Assembly (NCBI GenBank): GCA_003278895.1
Contig: QCCO01000002.1
Location: forward strand, 43,205-107,204
Direction of reading: 5' to 3'
Source of the DNA: Prochlorococcus sp. AG-347-L19
GTDB taxonomy: Bacteria > Cyanobacteriota > Cyanobacteriia > PCC-6307 > Cyanobiaceae
Length of the DNA stretch: 64,000 nt
Part shown: in pieces, positions 45,022 to 56,216 of the stretch
Position numbering within the stretch: the first letter of the stretch is position 1
How the letters are laid out: the number at the start of each line of letters is the position of its first letter
Position numbers and translations under genes: made by a program
Notes under the pieces: model-generated
What the model saw: the letters and a program-made list of their open reading frames with translations, nothing else
What the model was told of the DNA's origin: nothing
Database searches by the model: none

Positions 45022-46008
45022 GTGAGATTCCATATTCAACAAGAAAGCGATATCCCAGCCTCTACTCAACTATATAATCAAATTTGTTTTGCAATTGCTG
45101 CAAGACATTATCCCCCAGGACACCGTCTTCCCAGTACAAGGCAACTTGCAATGCAGACTGGGCTCCATCGTAATACTATAAGCAAAGTTTACAGACAACT
45201 AGAAATAGATGGGGTTGTTGAAGCAATAGCTGGATCAGGTATCTACGTAAGAGATAATCTTACTAAAAGAGAATTAAAAAAATCAGTTTTCTCAAAAGAT
45301 AAAATAAGTAAACCGCCTGAGCAAGAAGCAAAGAAGGTTATTGACAACTTGATAAATCTTGGATGCACTTTACAAGAAACTAGAGATATATTGACCAATG
45401 AAATTGATTGGCGTATTAAATGCGGTTCTCGAATTATAGTCAGCACTCCTAGAGAGGATATTGGAGCTTCTATGTTAATAGCAGAAGATCTTTCTACAAC
45501 GGTTAATGTACCAGTAGAGGTTGTTCCTATGGAAGAAATAGAAAAAGTTTTGAGTAATTCAAATAATGGAACGATTGTCACAAGCAGATATTTTCTACAG
45601 CCTCTAGAAAAAGTTGCTAAGCAACATGGAGTTCGAGCTGTTGCAGTTGACTTGAGCGACTTTCAAAAGGAATTAAAAATCCTCAAGGAAATTAATGCTG
45701 GAAGTTGTGTAGGCATTGTTAGCATAAGCCCTGGTTTATTGAGAGCAGCAGAAGTTATTATACACAGCATGCGCGGTAGTGAATTAATTCTTATGACGGC
45801 AGTTTCAGACAATAACAGTAGATTACTGTCACTTTTAAAGGCTTCCAATCACGTAGTATGTGATGGACCTAGCTTATCAGTTGTAGAAAACACATTATTA
45901 AAAAATCGTTCTCAGTTAATGAGATTACCTCAAATAATATGTGCTAAAAATTATTTAAGTACCGAAACAATAAATCAATTAAAAAAAGAAATAGGTGTTA
46001 TTAATTAG
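45022..46008 (+). CDS. GntR-family transcriptional regulator (GTG start) with uncharacterised C-terminal domain
   Basis: YNQICFAIAARHYPPGHRLPSTRQLAMQTGLHRNTISKVYRQLEIDGVVEAIAGSGIYV winged HTH. Confidence 0.88.
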   Translation: MRFHIQQESDIPASTQLYNQICFAIAARHYPPGHRLPSTRQLAMQTGLHRNTISKVYRQLEIDGVVEAIAGSGIYVRDNLTKRELKKSVFSKDKISKPPEQEAKKVIDNLINLGCTLQETRDILTNEIDWRIKCGSRIIVSTPREDIGASMLIAEDLSTTVNVPVEVVPMEEIEKVLSNSNNGTIVTSRYFLQPLEKVAKQHGVRAVAVDLSDFQKELKILKEINAGSCVGIVSISPGLLRAAEVIIHSMRGSELILMTAVSDNNSRLLSLLKASNHVVCDGPSLSVVENTLLKNRSQLMRLPQIICAKNYLSTETINQLKKEIGVIN

Positions 46009-46014
46009 ACCAAG

Positions 46015-46749
46015 ATGTTAAAAACTTTTAAATCAGATATAGAAATTATCAAAGAGAGAGATCCTGCCGCAAGAGGAATAATAGAGATATTTCTTTGCTA
46101 CCCTGGCTTTCAATCAATAGTTATACATAGGTTTACTCATAAATTATGGCAATTAAAGGTTCCTTTAATTCCCCGTTTGCTCAGTCATCTTAATAGATTA
46201 GCGACAGGTATTGAAATCCATCCTGGAGCAAAAATTGGAAAAAGAGTTTTCATAGACCATGGAATGGGCGTTGTAATTGGTGAAACAGCTGAGATAGGAA
46301 ATAATTGTTTGCTTTATCAGGGAGTGACATTAGGTGGTACTGGTAAAAGCCATGGCAAAAGACACCCAACCTTAATGGAAAATGTTGTAGTTGGAGCAGG
46401 CGCAAAAGTCTTGGGATCCATCACGGTAGGATCTAATACCCGTATTGGCGCTGGCTCAGTAGTTGTTCGAAATGTAGAGGGGAACAGTACTGTTGTTGGA
46501 GTTCCTGGCAGGGTAGTTCATCAAAGTGGGGTCAAAGTCAATCCATTAGCTCACTCTGCCTTACCTGATGCAGAAGCTAATGTGATAAAAAATTTAATGG
46601 ATAGAATAGACTCTCTTGAAAATGAAATTCTCAAATTACAAAAAACTCTTCAATGTTTAGCCAATTCAGAATCTATTGATATTTCTAAACTCGGTGATTC
46701 TCAAAATCTTAAAGACAAAGAAATAATAGAATTTCTTGGAGATGAATAG
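46015..46749 (+). CDS. cysE: Serine O-acetyltransferase
   Basis: RDPAARGIIEIFLCYPGFQSI, hexapeptide repeats, GVTLGGTGKSHGKRHPTL. Confidence 0.96.
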   Translation: MLKTFKSDIEIIKERDPAARGIIEIFLCYPGFQSIVIHRFTHKLWQLKVPLIPRLLSHLNRLATGIEIHPGAKIGKRVFIDHGMGVVIGETAEIGNNCLLYQGVTLGGTGKSHGKRHPTLMENVVVGAGAKVLGSITVGSNTRIGAGSVVVRNVEGNSTVVGVPGRVVHQSGVKVNPLAHSALPDAEANVIKNLMDRIDSLENEILKLQKTLQCLANSESIDISKLGDSQNLKDKEIIEFLGDE

Positions 46750-46757
46750 ATCTTTAC

Positions 46758-49589
46758 TTAATTATTTTCATTAACTTCAGTTTTAGGTTGAAACATAAAC
46801 ATTGAATAAATAACATTTCTCCTCATATTAGTCATCATTTCGAGAAACATATCATATCCTTCATTTTTGTATTCTATTAAAGGATCTTTTTGACCATAAC
46901 CTCTCAATCCTACTGATTCCCTCAAGGAATCCATGGCTTGAAGATGTTCTCGCCATAAATTATCGATTTGCTGCAAAATAAAAAATCTTTCAGCTTCTCT
47001 CATTAATCCTGGACGAATCTTCTCTATTTGTGATTCCTTTAAATCATAAGCTATGCGCAACTGCTCTTGAAGATAGTTTTTTAATTCTTCTATTGACAAT
47101 AAATTAATATCATCAGATTTAAGATCATCTAATAAATATATAAATTCCTTGACTTTAGAAATTAATTGATCAATATTCCATTCTTCAGGAGGAAGATCAG
47201 GATTAATATAAGCATCAACAATTTCAATCATTGTCCTTTCTCCATATCCTATTACTTGTCTTTTTAAATCAATTCCTTTCAATACTCTAAGTCTTTCGCC
47301 ATAAACTGCTTTTCTTTGATTGTTCATTACCTCGTCGTATTCAAAAACTTGTTTTCTAATATCGTAATAGTAGGTCTCAACTTTCTTTTGAGCACTTTCT
47401 AGCGACCTAGTAAGCATTCCTGACTCAATAGGCATATCTTCATCAACCCTAAAAGCATTCATTAAATTTGCTACTCTATCACCTCCAAAAATCCTTAATA
47501 AATTATCATCTAAAGATAAAAAGAATCTTGTACTTCCAAGATCACCTTGTCTTCCTGCTCTTCCTCGAAGTTGATTATCCACTCTTCTTGATTCATGTCT
47601 CTCTGTACCAATAACATGTAAACCGCCAGCCTCTCTTACTTTTTCTTCTTCATGAATCAGAACTTTTTCATATTCTTTTTTCACATCTGATAAAGATTCT
47701 CTCAAAAGCTTTATCAAGTTATCATCAGTTGGTGCTTTTTCTGCAGCTGTAGCTATTCTGTCATCAAGGTCCAGTACAGAAATTTTCCTATCACCCCAAT
47801 TTTTAACAAGTTCATCAGATAAAAGAGAGAGTTTCTTTTCAATTGCTTCATCTAATTTGCAAGGGAAAAGACTTGTTGAAGAATTTGAAATGTTCTTTTT
47901 CAAATTTGAAGCAGCTTTTGCAGAAAAACCAACCTTAGATTTTGAATTTCTTTGTTTAGGTATTGGGGGCTTATGCTCATTATCTGGCTTGACTAATAAA
48001 GGAATTAAAAGTTCTTTTAATTTAAGTCTTGACATATAGTCACTATTACCACCAAGAATTATATCTGTACCCCTTCCAGCCATATTAGTCGCAATAGTAA
48101 CAGCACCTGCTCTTCCTGCCTGAGCAACAATTTCTGCCTCACGTTCAACGTTCTCTGGCTTAGCATTTAACAAATTATGTGGGATATTTTCAGCAGATAA
48201 AAGTGAACTTAGTAATTCACTTTTTTCAACACTTGTTGTACCAACTAAAACAGGTCTACCTTCTTTATGAATTTGTGCAGTTTCTTTAGCAACGGCTTTC
48301 CATTTACCAATCTCTGTCTTAAATACTTGATCAGACCAATCTTGTCTCTTTCTTATTTGATTTGTTGGGATAACTGTTGATTCTAATTTATAAGTTTTTT
48401 CAAATTCAACCTCCTCAGTTTTTGCAGTTCCAGTCATTCCTGCTAAACCGGGATATAGAAGGAAAAAATTCTGATAAGTTATAGATGCTAATGTTTGAGT
48501 CTCAGGCTGAATTTTAAGATTCTCTTTTGCTTCTATTGCCTGATGTTGTCCATCGCTCCAACGCCTTCCAGGCATTACCCTACCAGTAAATTCGTCCACT
48601 ATTACAGCCTCATCATTCTTAATAATATAATTTACATCTTTAATAAATAATTCTTTGGCTTTTAAAGCGTTTGTTATGTAGTGCGCCCAAGGATCTTGCG
48701 GATTATATAAATCATTAACTCCCAAATACTCTTCACATTTTGCAAAACCCTGATCAGTTAATATACAACTTCTCTGCTTTTCATCAACTTCATAATCCCC
48801 TTCTGGATCAATACCATCTTTACTTAATTCTTTTGCTTTGACTAAGGCCAGAGATAATTCTGCAGCTTTTTGATATTTTTCTTGTGGTCTTTCAACTTGG
48901 CCAGAGATGATTAAAGGCGTTCTTGCTTCATCAATTAATATTGAATCAACCTCATCAATTACGCAGTAATTAAATTTCCTTTGAACTACCTCACTAATAT
49001 CAGTAGCCATATTATCTCTTAAATAATCAAATCCTAATTCTGAATTTGTGGCATAAGTTATATCACAATCATAATTTTTCTTTCTCTCAACTGGATTCAT
49101 ATCTTGCTGAATCAAACCAACGGATAAACCTAAAAAACGATGAACTTGTCCCATCCACTCTGCATCTCTTCTAGCTAAATAATCATTTACAGTAACAACA
49201 TGAACTCCTTTTCCTGTAAGAGCATTTAAATAACAAGGTAATGTTGCGACAAGAGTCTTTCCTTCTCCAGTTTTCATTTCAGCAATTTGACAGTCATTTA
49301 AAACCATCCCGCCTATTAACTGAACATCAAAATGTCTCATATCAAGAACACGTTTACTTGCTTCTCTTACAATTGCAAAGGCTTTAGGAAGAAATTCTTC
49401 TAGGAGTTCTTTTTGCTTTTTAAAATCTAATTCTGCTGAAATATTTGATTTAAGATTTTGAGTTTCTTTTCTCAGCTCATCATCAGTCAATTGAGAAATT
49501 TCTTCTTCTAAAAAATTTATCTCTTCCACTATTGGTTGATAGCGCTTTAACTTTCGTGTATTCGGATCTCCCAACAAAAGTTTTAGCAT
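46758..49589 (-). CDS. secA: Preprotein translocase subunit SecA
   Basis: [70 protein letters not shown]. Confidence 0.97.
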   Translation of the reverse strand: MLKLLLGDPNTRKLKRYQPIVEEINFLEEEISQLTDDELRKETQNLKSNISAELDFKKQKELLEEFLPKAFAIVREASKRVLDMRHFDVQLIGGMVLNDCQIAEMKTGEGKTLVATLPCYLNALTGKGVHVVTVNDYLARRDAEWMGQVHRFLGLSVGLIQQDMNPVERKKNYDCDITYATNSELGFDYLRDNMATDISEVVQRKFNYCVIDEVDSILIDEARTPLIISGQVERPQEKYQKAAELSLALVKAKELSKDGIDPEGDYEVDEKQRSCILTDQGFAKCEEYLGVNDLYNPQDPWAHYITNALKAKELFIKDVNYIIKNDEAVIVDEFTGRVMPGRRWSDGQHQAIEAKENLKIQPETQTLASITYQNFFLLYPGLAGMTGTAKTEEVEFEKTYKLESTVIPTNQIRKRQDWSDQVFKTEIGKWKAVAKETAQIHKEGRPVLVGTTSVEKSELLSSLLSAENIPHNLLNAKPENVEREAEIVAQAGRAGAVTIATNMAGRGTDIILGGNSDYMSRLKLKELLIPLLVKPDNEHKPPIPKQRNSKSKVGFSAKAASNLKKNISNSSTSLFPCKLDEAIEKKLSLLSDELVKNWGDRKISVLDLDDRIATAAEKAPTDDNLIKLLRESLSDVKKEYEKVLIHEEEKVREAGGLHVIGTERHESRRVDNQLRGRAGRQGDLGSTRFFLSLDDNLLRIFGGDRVANLMNAFRVDEDMPIESGMLTRSLESAQKKVETYYYDIRKQVFEYDEVMNNQRKAVYGERLRVLKGIDLKRQVIGYGERTMIEIVDAYINPDLPPEEWNIDQLISKVKEFIYLLDDLKSDDINLLSIEELKNYLQEQLRIAYDLKESQIEKIRPGLMREAERFFILQQIDNLWREHLQAMDSLRESVGLRGYGQKDPLIEYKNEGYDMFLEMMTNMRRNVIYSMFMFQPKTEVNENN

Positions 49590-49763
49590 AAGTCAAAGTC
49601 CTTAAAAAATTCATCTTATTACAAACATTATAAATTAGTGCGTTACAACAGAATGAAGAAAACTATTATCTCTTTATTTTATAGAAACGATCGATTAAGG
49701 TATTTAGACTGAAGTCACAAAAGTAACCTAGCTGACACCACTTTTCAAAAATCTTTTTACTAA

Positions 49764-50219
49764 ATGAAAGAAATATCTCTTATCAAACATGCCAAAGGAG
49801 CTTTAGGGTTAAGGGTTTTTGGATTAGGTCCTAATCTTAAGCCTACAAATGGATTAATTAAGCTACAAAAATTACTAGATTCCAATGCTTTCTGGGCAAA
49901 AAATAGAACAATTAATGATCTAAAAAAATGTCTTGGTAACAGTGATGTCGTAATAAGTCTTTGGGTTGGTAAGGAAATAGTTGGTTTTGGTAGAGCTTTA
50001 ACCGATGGGATTTACCGCGGAGTACTTTGGGATATTGTTATAGATCAAAATCATCAAGGCAAAGGGTTTGGCACATTAATTGTAAAAAATCTTTTATCTT
50101 CTAAAAAAATTAAAAATACGAAAAAAGTATATTTAATGACAACAAATAAAAAATTGTTTTATTCTCAGTTGGATTTCAAAGAAGTTACTTCTCAAAATTT
50201 ATTGATTCGTGAAATATAA
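49764..50219 (+). CDS. GNAT-family N-acetyltransferase
   Basis: GVLWDIVIDQNHQGKGFGTLIVKNLL acetyl-CoA binding motif. Confidence 0.88.
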   Translation: MKEISLIKHAKGALGLRVFGLGPNLKPTNGLIKLQKLLDSNAFWAKNRTINDLKKCLGNSDVVISLWVGKEIVGFGRALTDGIYRGVLWDIVIDQNHQGKGFGTLIVKNLLSSKKIKNTKKVYLMTTNKKLFYSQLDFKEVTSQNLLIREI

Positions 50220-50224
50220 AGCAC

Positions 50225-50244
50225 TTTGTTTCTAGAGAAACAAA
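50225..50244. terminator. Candidate bidirectional hairpin in convergent spacer
   Basis: Perfect 8-bp stem TTTGTTTC-TAGA-GAAACAAA between two convergent stop codons; no strong flanking U tract. Confidence 0.4.
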
Positions 50245-50245
50245 A

Positions 50246-50677
50246 TCAAGATACAAATTTACTGTAAAGCCACCTTATAAAAGGTCCTAAAATAGGAACT
50301 GGTCCAAAAGTTGGTCCGCAAAAATCAAAGTAATCTCTGTGCTCTTTGATTAATCCATTTTCACCAAATAATAAACGAGTAGTTCCAGGATAAATAAATT
50401 CTTTACCCATAATTTTTAAACCCATTGTCCATTCAACAAATCCACAATCCCTAGTTATGGAAATTGCATGAGTTTCTAAAAAAACATCATCACACCTTTG
50501 AACTAACTTTTCTTGAGCTTTAACATAAGAATCCAAACCCTCTGTTACCTGAGTTGGATCTTTAAAAATAACATTCTCATTGTAAAATTCAGCCCATTTT
50601 TGTTTTGTTGGTGCATCCGCACCGTAAGGCTTAGTAAATAATACCTTTAAATCCTCAATAGAAATTACTTTTGTCAT
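50246..50677 (-). CDS. NTF2-like / SnoaL-like domain protein
   Basis: WAEFYNENVIFKDPTQVTEGLDSYVKAQ...FVEWTMGLKIMGKEFIYPGTTRLLFGENGLIKEHRDYFD. Confidence 0.72.
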   Translation of the reverse strand: MTKVISIEDLKVLFTKPYGADAPTKQKWAEFYNENVIFKDPTQVTEGLDSYVKAQEKLVQRCDDVFLETHAISITRDCGFVEWTMGLKIMGKEFIYPGTTRLLFGENGLIKEHRDYFDFCGPTFGPVPILGPFIRWLYSKFVS

Positions 50678-50722
50678 TATGAAATTTTATTAGGAATATT
50701 TTAAAAGATACAAACATTAAAA

Positions 50723-50793
50723 GCGGATGAAGAGATTCGAACTCTCGACATTCTCCTTGGCAAGGAGATGCTCTACCACTGAGCTACATCCGC
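50723..50793 (-). tRNA. trnG-GCC: tRNA-Gly (anticodon GCC)
   Basis: Reverse complement GCGGATGTAGCTCAGTGGTAGAGCATCTCCTTGCCAAGGAGAATGTCGAGAGTTCGAATCTCTTCATCCGC; loop TTGCCAA. Confidence 0.96.
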
Positions 50794-50854
50794 ATAACTC
50801 TCTTATTTTATCTCAAAGAAGGGATCAATGATAAAAATAATTAAATTTTTTCAA

Positions 50855-51331
50855 TTAATTTAAATTTTTAATTAAGGATCCCATCTCAATTGCTTGTAAA
50901 GCATAATTCCAACCAAGATTATTTTTAATCCCTGCTCTCTCTAAAGCCTGCTGCATAGTATCAGTGGTTAAAACTCCAAAAATAATTGGAACATTATTTT
51001 CATTTGAAACTTGCGAAATACCTTTGCTTGCCTCAGATATAACGACATCATAGTGGGAAGTTTCACCACGGATAACAGCTCCAAGAGCAATTACAACATC
51101 ATAACTCTTTTTTTTCATGAGAGTTTTAGCTGCGATTGGTAATTCGAATGAACCAGGAACCCAAACTATATCTACTTGATTGCTTAATTCAGAAGTATCT
51201 AAACCATGTCTTTTTAAACAATCAAGACAACCAGATAGAATTTTATTTGTAATTAAATCATTAAATCTTGCTATTACAATCCCAACTTTTAAAGTAGAGG
51301 CATTAGTAAAAGAACCCTCAAAAATAGCCAT
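50855..51331 (-). CDS. ribH: 6,7-dimethyl-8-ribityllumazine synthase
   Basis: [59 protein letters not shown]. Confidence 0.97.
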   Translation of the reverse strand: MAIFEGSFTNASTLKVGIVIARFNDLITNKILSGCLDCLKRHGLDTSELSNQVDIVWVPGSFELPIAAKTLMKKKSYDVVIALGAVIRGETSHYDVVISEASKGISQVSNENNVPIIFGVLTTDTMQQALERAGIKNNLGWNYALQAIEMGSLIKNLN

Positions 51332-51380
51332 TAAATTTAACTTAGATATATTAATAGACTCTCACGAAAAGGTATTAAGT

Positions 51381-51578
51381 TCAAACTAATGAAGAAACTA
51401 TCCCTGTAACAAAAACCAAAACAACCCAAACAGCAGCAATAGAATAAATTTTTCTCCTACTTTCTCGCTGTCCTTCTTCAGTAGAGGGTTGAGTCACATA
51501 TAAAACGGGTACTCCAACTACCGCAATCAAAGAAGCAAATAATAGAGCATTTACGAAGAAAAAGTTAACAGCCTGCAT
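51381..51578 (-). CDS. psbZ: Photosystem II reaction center protein Z
   Basis: 65-aa two-TM protein with canonical PsbZ/Ycf9 sequence (GVPVLYVTQPSTEEGQRESRRKIYSIAAVWVVLVFVTGI). Confidence 0.95.
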   Translation of the reverse strand: MQAVNFFFVNALLFASLIAVVGVPVLYVTQPSTEEGQRESRRKIYSIAAVWVVLVFVTGIVSSLV

Positions 51579-51720
51579 AATTCAGTCTTTAGGTTTCAAA
51601 ACATTATAAATACTATAATCTCATGAAAATGATTATTTTTAGAGAAAATTTACATACTTTAGACACTTTAAATGCAAAAAAAAATTTTCTACCTAATATC
51701 TATTTAGGAATTAAAAAAGT

Positions 51721-54462
51721 ATGCAAGAAGATACGATAATTCAAAAAAATTTATTTGCGATTGGTAATGAAAATAATGAGCGAGAAGAAATAACAAAAAT
51801 TCCAGAAGATTTATCTTTGGAAGATTTAAAAAAAGAATCGAAAAAAAGACCTAGACAAAGAAAAAATTCAACTAATTTAATAAATAAATTCAAGACTGAT
51901 TTGATCGCAAATAACAAAAATGTGTGCATCAACGAAGAATCCTATAGCTATAAAAAAGTTTCAAAACTGAAATTAACTCCAGTAATGAAGCATTATGTAA
52001 CTCTAAAAGAGGAAAATAAAGATAGGTTATTACTTTATAGATTAGGAGATTTTTTTGAATGTTTTTTTGAGGATGCTGTATTAATATCTAACCTTTTAGA
52101 AATAACGCTTACCAGTAAAGATGCTGGCAAAGAGATTGGTAAGATCCCTATGGCAGGGGTTCCCCATCATGCAATGGAGAGATACTGTGCTGATTTAATT
52201 AAAAAAAATTATTCTGTGGTTATATGCGATCAATTAGAAAAAAGTTCTGGAAATTATGGGACTCCAATTAAAAGAGGAATAACAAGAATAATTACTCCTG
52301 GAACTGTAATTGAAGAGGGGATGTTGATAGCAAAGAAAAATAATTGGATTGCTGCTATTTACTTATCAGAAGAAAACTCAGATGAATCTTATGAATGGGG
52401 TATATCAAAAGCTGATGTAAGCACAGGAGAATTAATAACTTTAGAAGGCCAATCTCTGTCAAAACTATTTGATGAAATTATTAAATTAGATTCTTCAGAA
52501 ATTATTGTAGGAAGCAATGCAGTAAGAAATTTATTAATTAAAGGAAATAGTCAAATTACATATACTGTTTCTCAAGAGACTAATTTTGGAATTAATGAAG
52601 CAAATTATCTAATAAAAAATTATTTCCAGATTGCAAACTTGGAGGGAATAGGACTTAAAAATTTAAACAATGCAACTAGATCACTTGGAGGTTTATTAAA
52701 TTATTTAGAAAAAATTAATCCTTCAAATTTAGATAAAGATTCTTCTTTAAAAATCTCATTAGACTTTCCACAAATCCAATATGGTCACAACAAATTAATT
52801 ATTGATTATCAAACTCAAAAAAACTTAGAAATCAAAAATACACAACGAGAAAACAATTATGTAGGTTCGCTATTATGGAGTATTGATAGAACTTATACTT
52901 GCATGGGTGCAAGGTGTTTAAGAAGGTGGATAGATTCACCACTATTAAACGTTAATGAAATTTATAAAAGACAAAATATAATTACAAACTTTCTTGAATC
53001 TAAAAAATTACGTACAGATACTCAAAATTTACTTAGAGCAATGGGGGATTTAGAAAGACTTGCAGGTAGAGCTTGTGCAGGTCATGCAAGTCCCAGAGAC
53101 TTAATTGCAATAGCTGAAGGTTTAAAAAAATTGCCTAGACTAAAATCCATAATTGAATTATTTAAATATGATCTCCCAGATTGGACTGATCAATTAAAAA
53201 ATATTGATGAAGGACTCTTAGAATTAGCTGATACTATAAGTTTTAAACTAGTAGAAAATCCTCCTCTAAATATTAGTGAAGGAGGCATGATCCACGATGG
53301 TGTTGACAATATATTAGATGGTTTACGCAATTTAATGGATGATTACTCTGAGTGGCTAAATAAAGAGGAATTAAAGGAAAGGAAAATTAGCAAAATTTCA
53401 AACCTAAAAATTCAATTTCATAAAAATTTTGGATATTACATTTCTATAAATAAGTCAAAAGTTAATTTAGCTCCACAACATTGGATCAAAAGGCAAACAC
53501 TAACTAATGAAGAAAGGTATATCACTTCAGAAATTAAAAATAAAGAAAATAAGATTTTCCAAATAAAAAGTAGAGCTTCATCAAAAGAATATGAAATTTT
53601 CTGCGAATTAAGAAATATAGTTGCTGAAAAAACAAAACAAATAAGATCAATTGCAAAATCCATAGCATCTCTTGATGCACTACTTGGTTTATCAATTAGT
53701 GCAGTAGAAAACAACTTTATAAAACCTTCATTAATACCAATAAATGATTCAATGACAAAAAATAGTACAAAAATTATCGCAGGAAGAAATCCAATTGTAG
53801 AGCAATTGTTAAGTGATAAAAAGTTTGTAGCAAACGATATCTCTTTTAAGGATAATCAAAAATTAATTATATTAACGGGTCCCAATGCAAGCGGAAAAAG
53901 TTGCTTTATAAGACAACTTGGTTTAATACAAATTCTCACACAAATTGGTAGCTTTGTTCCTGCTAATAATGCTGAAATCAAGATTGCAGATAGAATTTTC
54001 ACAAGAATTGGGGCAGTTGATGATCAATCATCTGGACAATCAACATTTATGGTAGAAATGTCTGAAACTGCATCAATTTTAAATCAGGCAACTTCTAGCT
54101 CACTTGTTTTACTTGATGAGATAGGCAGAGGGACATCTACTTTTGATGGACTTTCAATAGCTTGGTCAGTAAGTGAATATCTTGCAAAAAAAATTCAATG
54201 TAATACTATTTTTGCCACGCACTATCATGAGCTGAATTATTTAAAAAATTCAAATAAGAATATACAAAATTTTCAAGTTTTAGTAGAACAAAATAACGAT
54301 CAGCTAATCTTTAGCCACAGGATTGTTAAAGGGGGATCAAACAAAAGCTATGGCATAGAAGCAGCTAAACTAGCAGGAGTTCCAAAAGAAGTTATAGAAA
54401 AAGCAAAATCAGTTTTAAATTCTTTAGAAAAAAATAACAAATTAAATTATGATATTAAGTAG
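51721..54462 (+). CDS. mutS: DNA mismatch repair protein MutS
   Basis: [14 protein letters not shown] (FxE motif), [52 protein letters not shown]. Confidence 0.97.
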   Translation: MQEDTIIQKNLFAIGNENNEREEITKIPEDLSLEDLKKESKKRPRQRKNSTNLINKFKTDLIANNKNVCINEESYSYKKVSKLKLTPVMKHYVTLKEENKDRLLLYRLGDFFECFFEDAVLISNLLEITLTSKDAGKEIGKIPMAGVPHHAMERYCADLIKKNYSVVICDQLEKSSGNYGTPIKRGITRIITPGTVIEEGMLIAKKNNWIAAIYLSEENSDESYEWGISKADVSTGELITLEGQSLSKLFDEIIKLDSSEIIVGSNAVRNLLIKGNSQITYTVSQETNFGINEANYLIKNYFQIANLEGIGLKNLNNATRSLGGLLNYLEKINPSNLDKDSSLKISLDFPQIQYGHNKLIIDYQTQKNLEIKNTQRENNYVGSLLWSIDRTYTCMGARCLRRWIDSPLLNVNEIYKRQNIITNFLESKKLRTDTQNLLRAMGDLERLAGRACAGHASPRDLIAIAEGLKKLPRLKSIIELFKYDLPDWTDQLKNIDEGLLELADTISFKLVENPPLNISEGGMIHDGVDNILDGLRNLMDDYSEWLNKEELKERKISKISNLKIQFHKNFGYYISINKSKVNLAPQHWIKRQTLTNEERYITSEIKNKENKIFQIKSRASSKEYEIFCELRNIVAEKTKQIRSIAKSIASLDALLGLSISAVENNFIKPSLIPINDSMTKNSTKIIAGRNPIVEQLLSDKKFVANDISFKDNQKLIILTGPNASGKSCFIRQLGLIQILTQIGSFVPANNAEIKIADRIFTRIGAVDDQSSGQSTFMVEMSETASILNQATSSSLVLLDEIGRGTSTFDGLSIAWSVSEYLAKKIQCNTIFATHYHELNYLKNSNKNIQNFQVLVEQNNDQLIFSHRIVKGGSNKSYGIEAAKLAGVPKEVIEKAKSVLNSLEKNNKLNYDIK

Positions 54463-54493
54463 ATTTTTGACATTTTTATAAAATAAATACCTT

Positions 54494-55117
54494 TTAAATT
54501 GTTTCCCTCAATAAGGCGTTGACCGCAGCAGCTGCCATGGCAGCACCTCCTCTAGTTGAATTCAAAACAATTCTAGGAAAATCAGTGGAAATCAGTTTGT
54601 TTTTGCTATTTTCAACTCCAATAAATCCAACAGGCATTCCGATAATTAAACTAGGTAAATCTTTTGCATTTTCTAAAATATCAATTAAATAAGTTAACGC
54701 TGTAGGCGAACTGCCAATAACTACAACAGGAGATTTGCTACCAGAATTTATAGCGGATAACTCTTTCCAACCTTCACTTAAGCCATATGCAGTTTTAGTT
54801 AAGTTTGCATGATTATTTTTTCCAAACCACATTCTAGCGGTGAATACTTTATTCCTAGTGGTATTTTCTGCCATGGATTTTATTGCTGCTGCTGCCATAT
54901 CGGTATCAGTTAAAATAGGAGCACCATTTTTAAGTGCCTTAAGACCGTTTTCACAAGCACCTTCACTAAAATTTACAAGATTTTGAACTGTAAAATCTCC
55001 TGAAGTATGGACCAATCTCTCTAAAACTTTTTTTTCCAAATAATTTAGATCATTGGCTACTAAACGAGATCTTATGAATCTGATGCTTTCCAAAAAAATT
55101 GGATGATCTATTACCAT
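54494..55117 (-). CDS. cobH: Precorrin-8X methylmutase
   Basis: ERLVHTSGDF, TDTDMAAAAI, VIGSSPTALTYLI, GMPVGFIGVENSK, STRGGAAMAAAAVNAL. Confidence 0.95.
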   Translation of the reverse strand: MVIDHPIFLESIRFIRSRLVANDLNYLEKKVLERLVHTSGDFTVQNLVNFSEGACENGLKALKNGAPILTDTDMAAAAIKSMAENTTRNKVFTARMWFGKNNHANLTKTAYGLSEGWKELSAINSGSKSPVVVIGSSPTALTYLIDILENAKDLPSLIIGMPVGFIGVENSKNKLISTDFPRIVLNSTRGGAAMAAAAVNALLRETI

Positions 55118-55175
55118 TAAATTTAATTTGTGTTAGAAGTAATCATAGTTAATATATGGTTTTTATTGAGCTATT

Positions 55176-56177
55176 ATGCCAATACAAATATTATGGGGTA
55201 ATGATCTAAATGCTCAAAATACATTTATTCAAAAATTAATTGATAAGGAAGTATCCAAAGAATGGAAAGAAATAAACGTAACTAATTTAAATGGAGATGA
55301 TGATGAACAGGTCAATAAAGCTTTTGATGAAGTTCTTACACCTCCTTTTGGAGATGGATACAGAATAGTTACATTGAAAAATAATCCCATTTTTACTGCC
55401 AAAAATGAAAATTTAAGAACTAAATTTGAAAAAATTCATGACAATATACCTCAAAATACTTATTTCATTTTGCAAAATACAAAAAAACCAGACTCAAGAC
55501 TAAAGAGTACTAAATTTTTACAAAAACTTATCAAAAATAATTTAGCTAAAGAAAAGTCATTTTCTTTACCAGAGATCTGGGACTATGAGGGGCAAAAAAG
55601 ATTTTTAGAAGATACAGCAAATGAAATGAATATCAAAATTGATAAAAATGCAGCTGAATTAATTATTGATTCAGTTGGTAATGACAGCTTTAAACTAATA
55701 AATGAATTAGCCAAAGCAAAAACATACCTTTCTGCAGCATCAAGTGATTCTAATTCACAACTTTTTCTTAAAAGTATTGATGTAAAAAAAATATTTAGTG
55801 ATCATCAATCCAATATTTTCAAAATCATTGATCTTCTCTTACAAAAAAATATTAATGAAAGCCTGATAGAAATAAATTATTCTTTAAAGAAAGGAGAACC
55901 TGCTTTAAGACTAAATGCAGGTTTAATTAGTCAAATAAGAATTCATACCATTATAAAACTAGCGGTTAATTCAGGTAACGATAATGCAGAAAAGATTTGT
56001 AATATTGCAGGCATTTCTAATCCAAAAAGAATTTTTTTTATTCGAAAAAAAGTCAAAAATGTATCTCAAGAATATTTAATTAATTTAATGAGTAACTTAG
56101 TAGATATTGAATCATTACTAAAACAAGGTAATAATCCTATAAATGTTTTTACAGATAAATTAATTAATTTAAGTTAA
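55176..56177 (+). CDS. holA: DNA polymerase III delta subunit
   Basis: LRLNAGLISQIR, overall HolA-type length and architecture (KSLFF/DNA pol III delta pattern). Confidence 0.85.
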   Translation: MPIQILWGNDLNAQNTFIQKLIDKEVSKEWKEINVTNLNGDDDEQVNKAFDEVLTPPFGDGYRIVTLKNNPIFTAKNENLRTKFEKIHDNIPQNTYFILQNTKKPDSRLKSTKFLQKLIKNNLAKEKSFSLPEIWDYEGQKRFLEDTANEMNIKIDKNAAELIIDSVGNDSFKLINELAKAKTYLSAASSDSNSQLFLKSIDVKKIFSDHQSNIFKIIDLLLQKNINESLIEINYSLKKGEPALRLNAGLISQIRIHTIIKLAVNSGNDNAEKICNIAGISNPKRIFFIRKKVKNVSQEYLINLMSNLVDIESLLKQGNNPINVFTDKLINLS

Positions 56178-56216
56178 CCAAATTATAAGTTTAAGAATTT
56201 ACATTATGATTTAAGT

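Noticed and set aside
49600-49660. TTACA ... TTACA direct repeats upstream of secA as an RpaB HLR1 site
   Set aside because: Spacing between TTACA units is about 20 nt, too wide for the HLR1 consensus as I know it.
51640-51690. Inverted repeat AGAAAATTT ... AAATTTTCT in the psbZ/mutS divergent region
   Set aside because: AT-only short arms with long spacing; expected by chance at this base composition.
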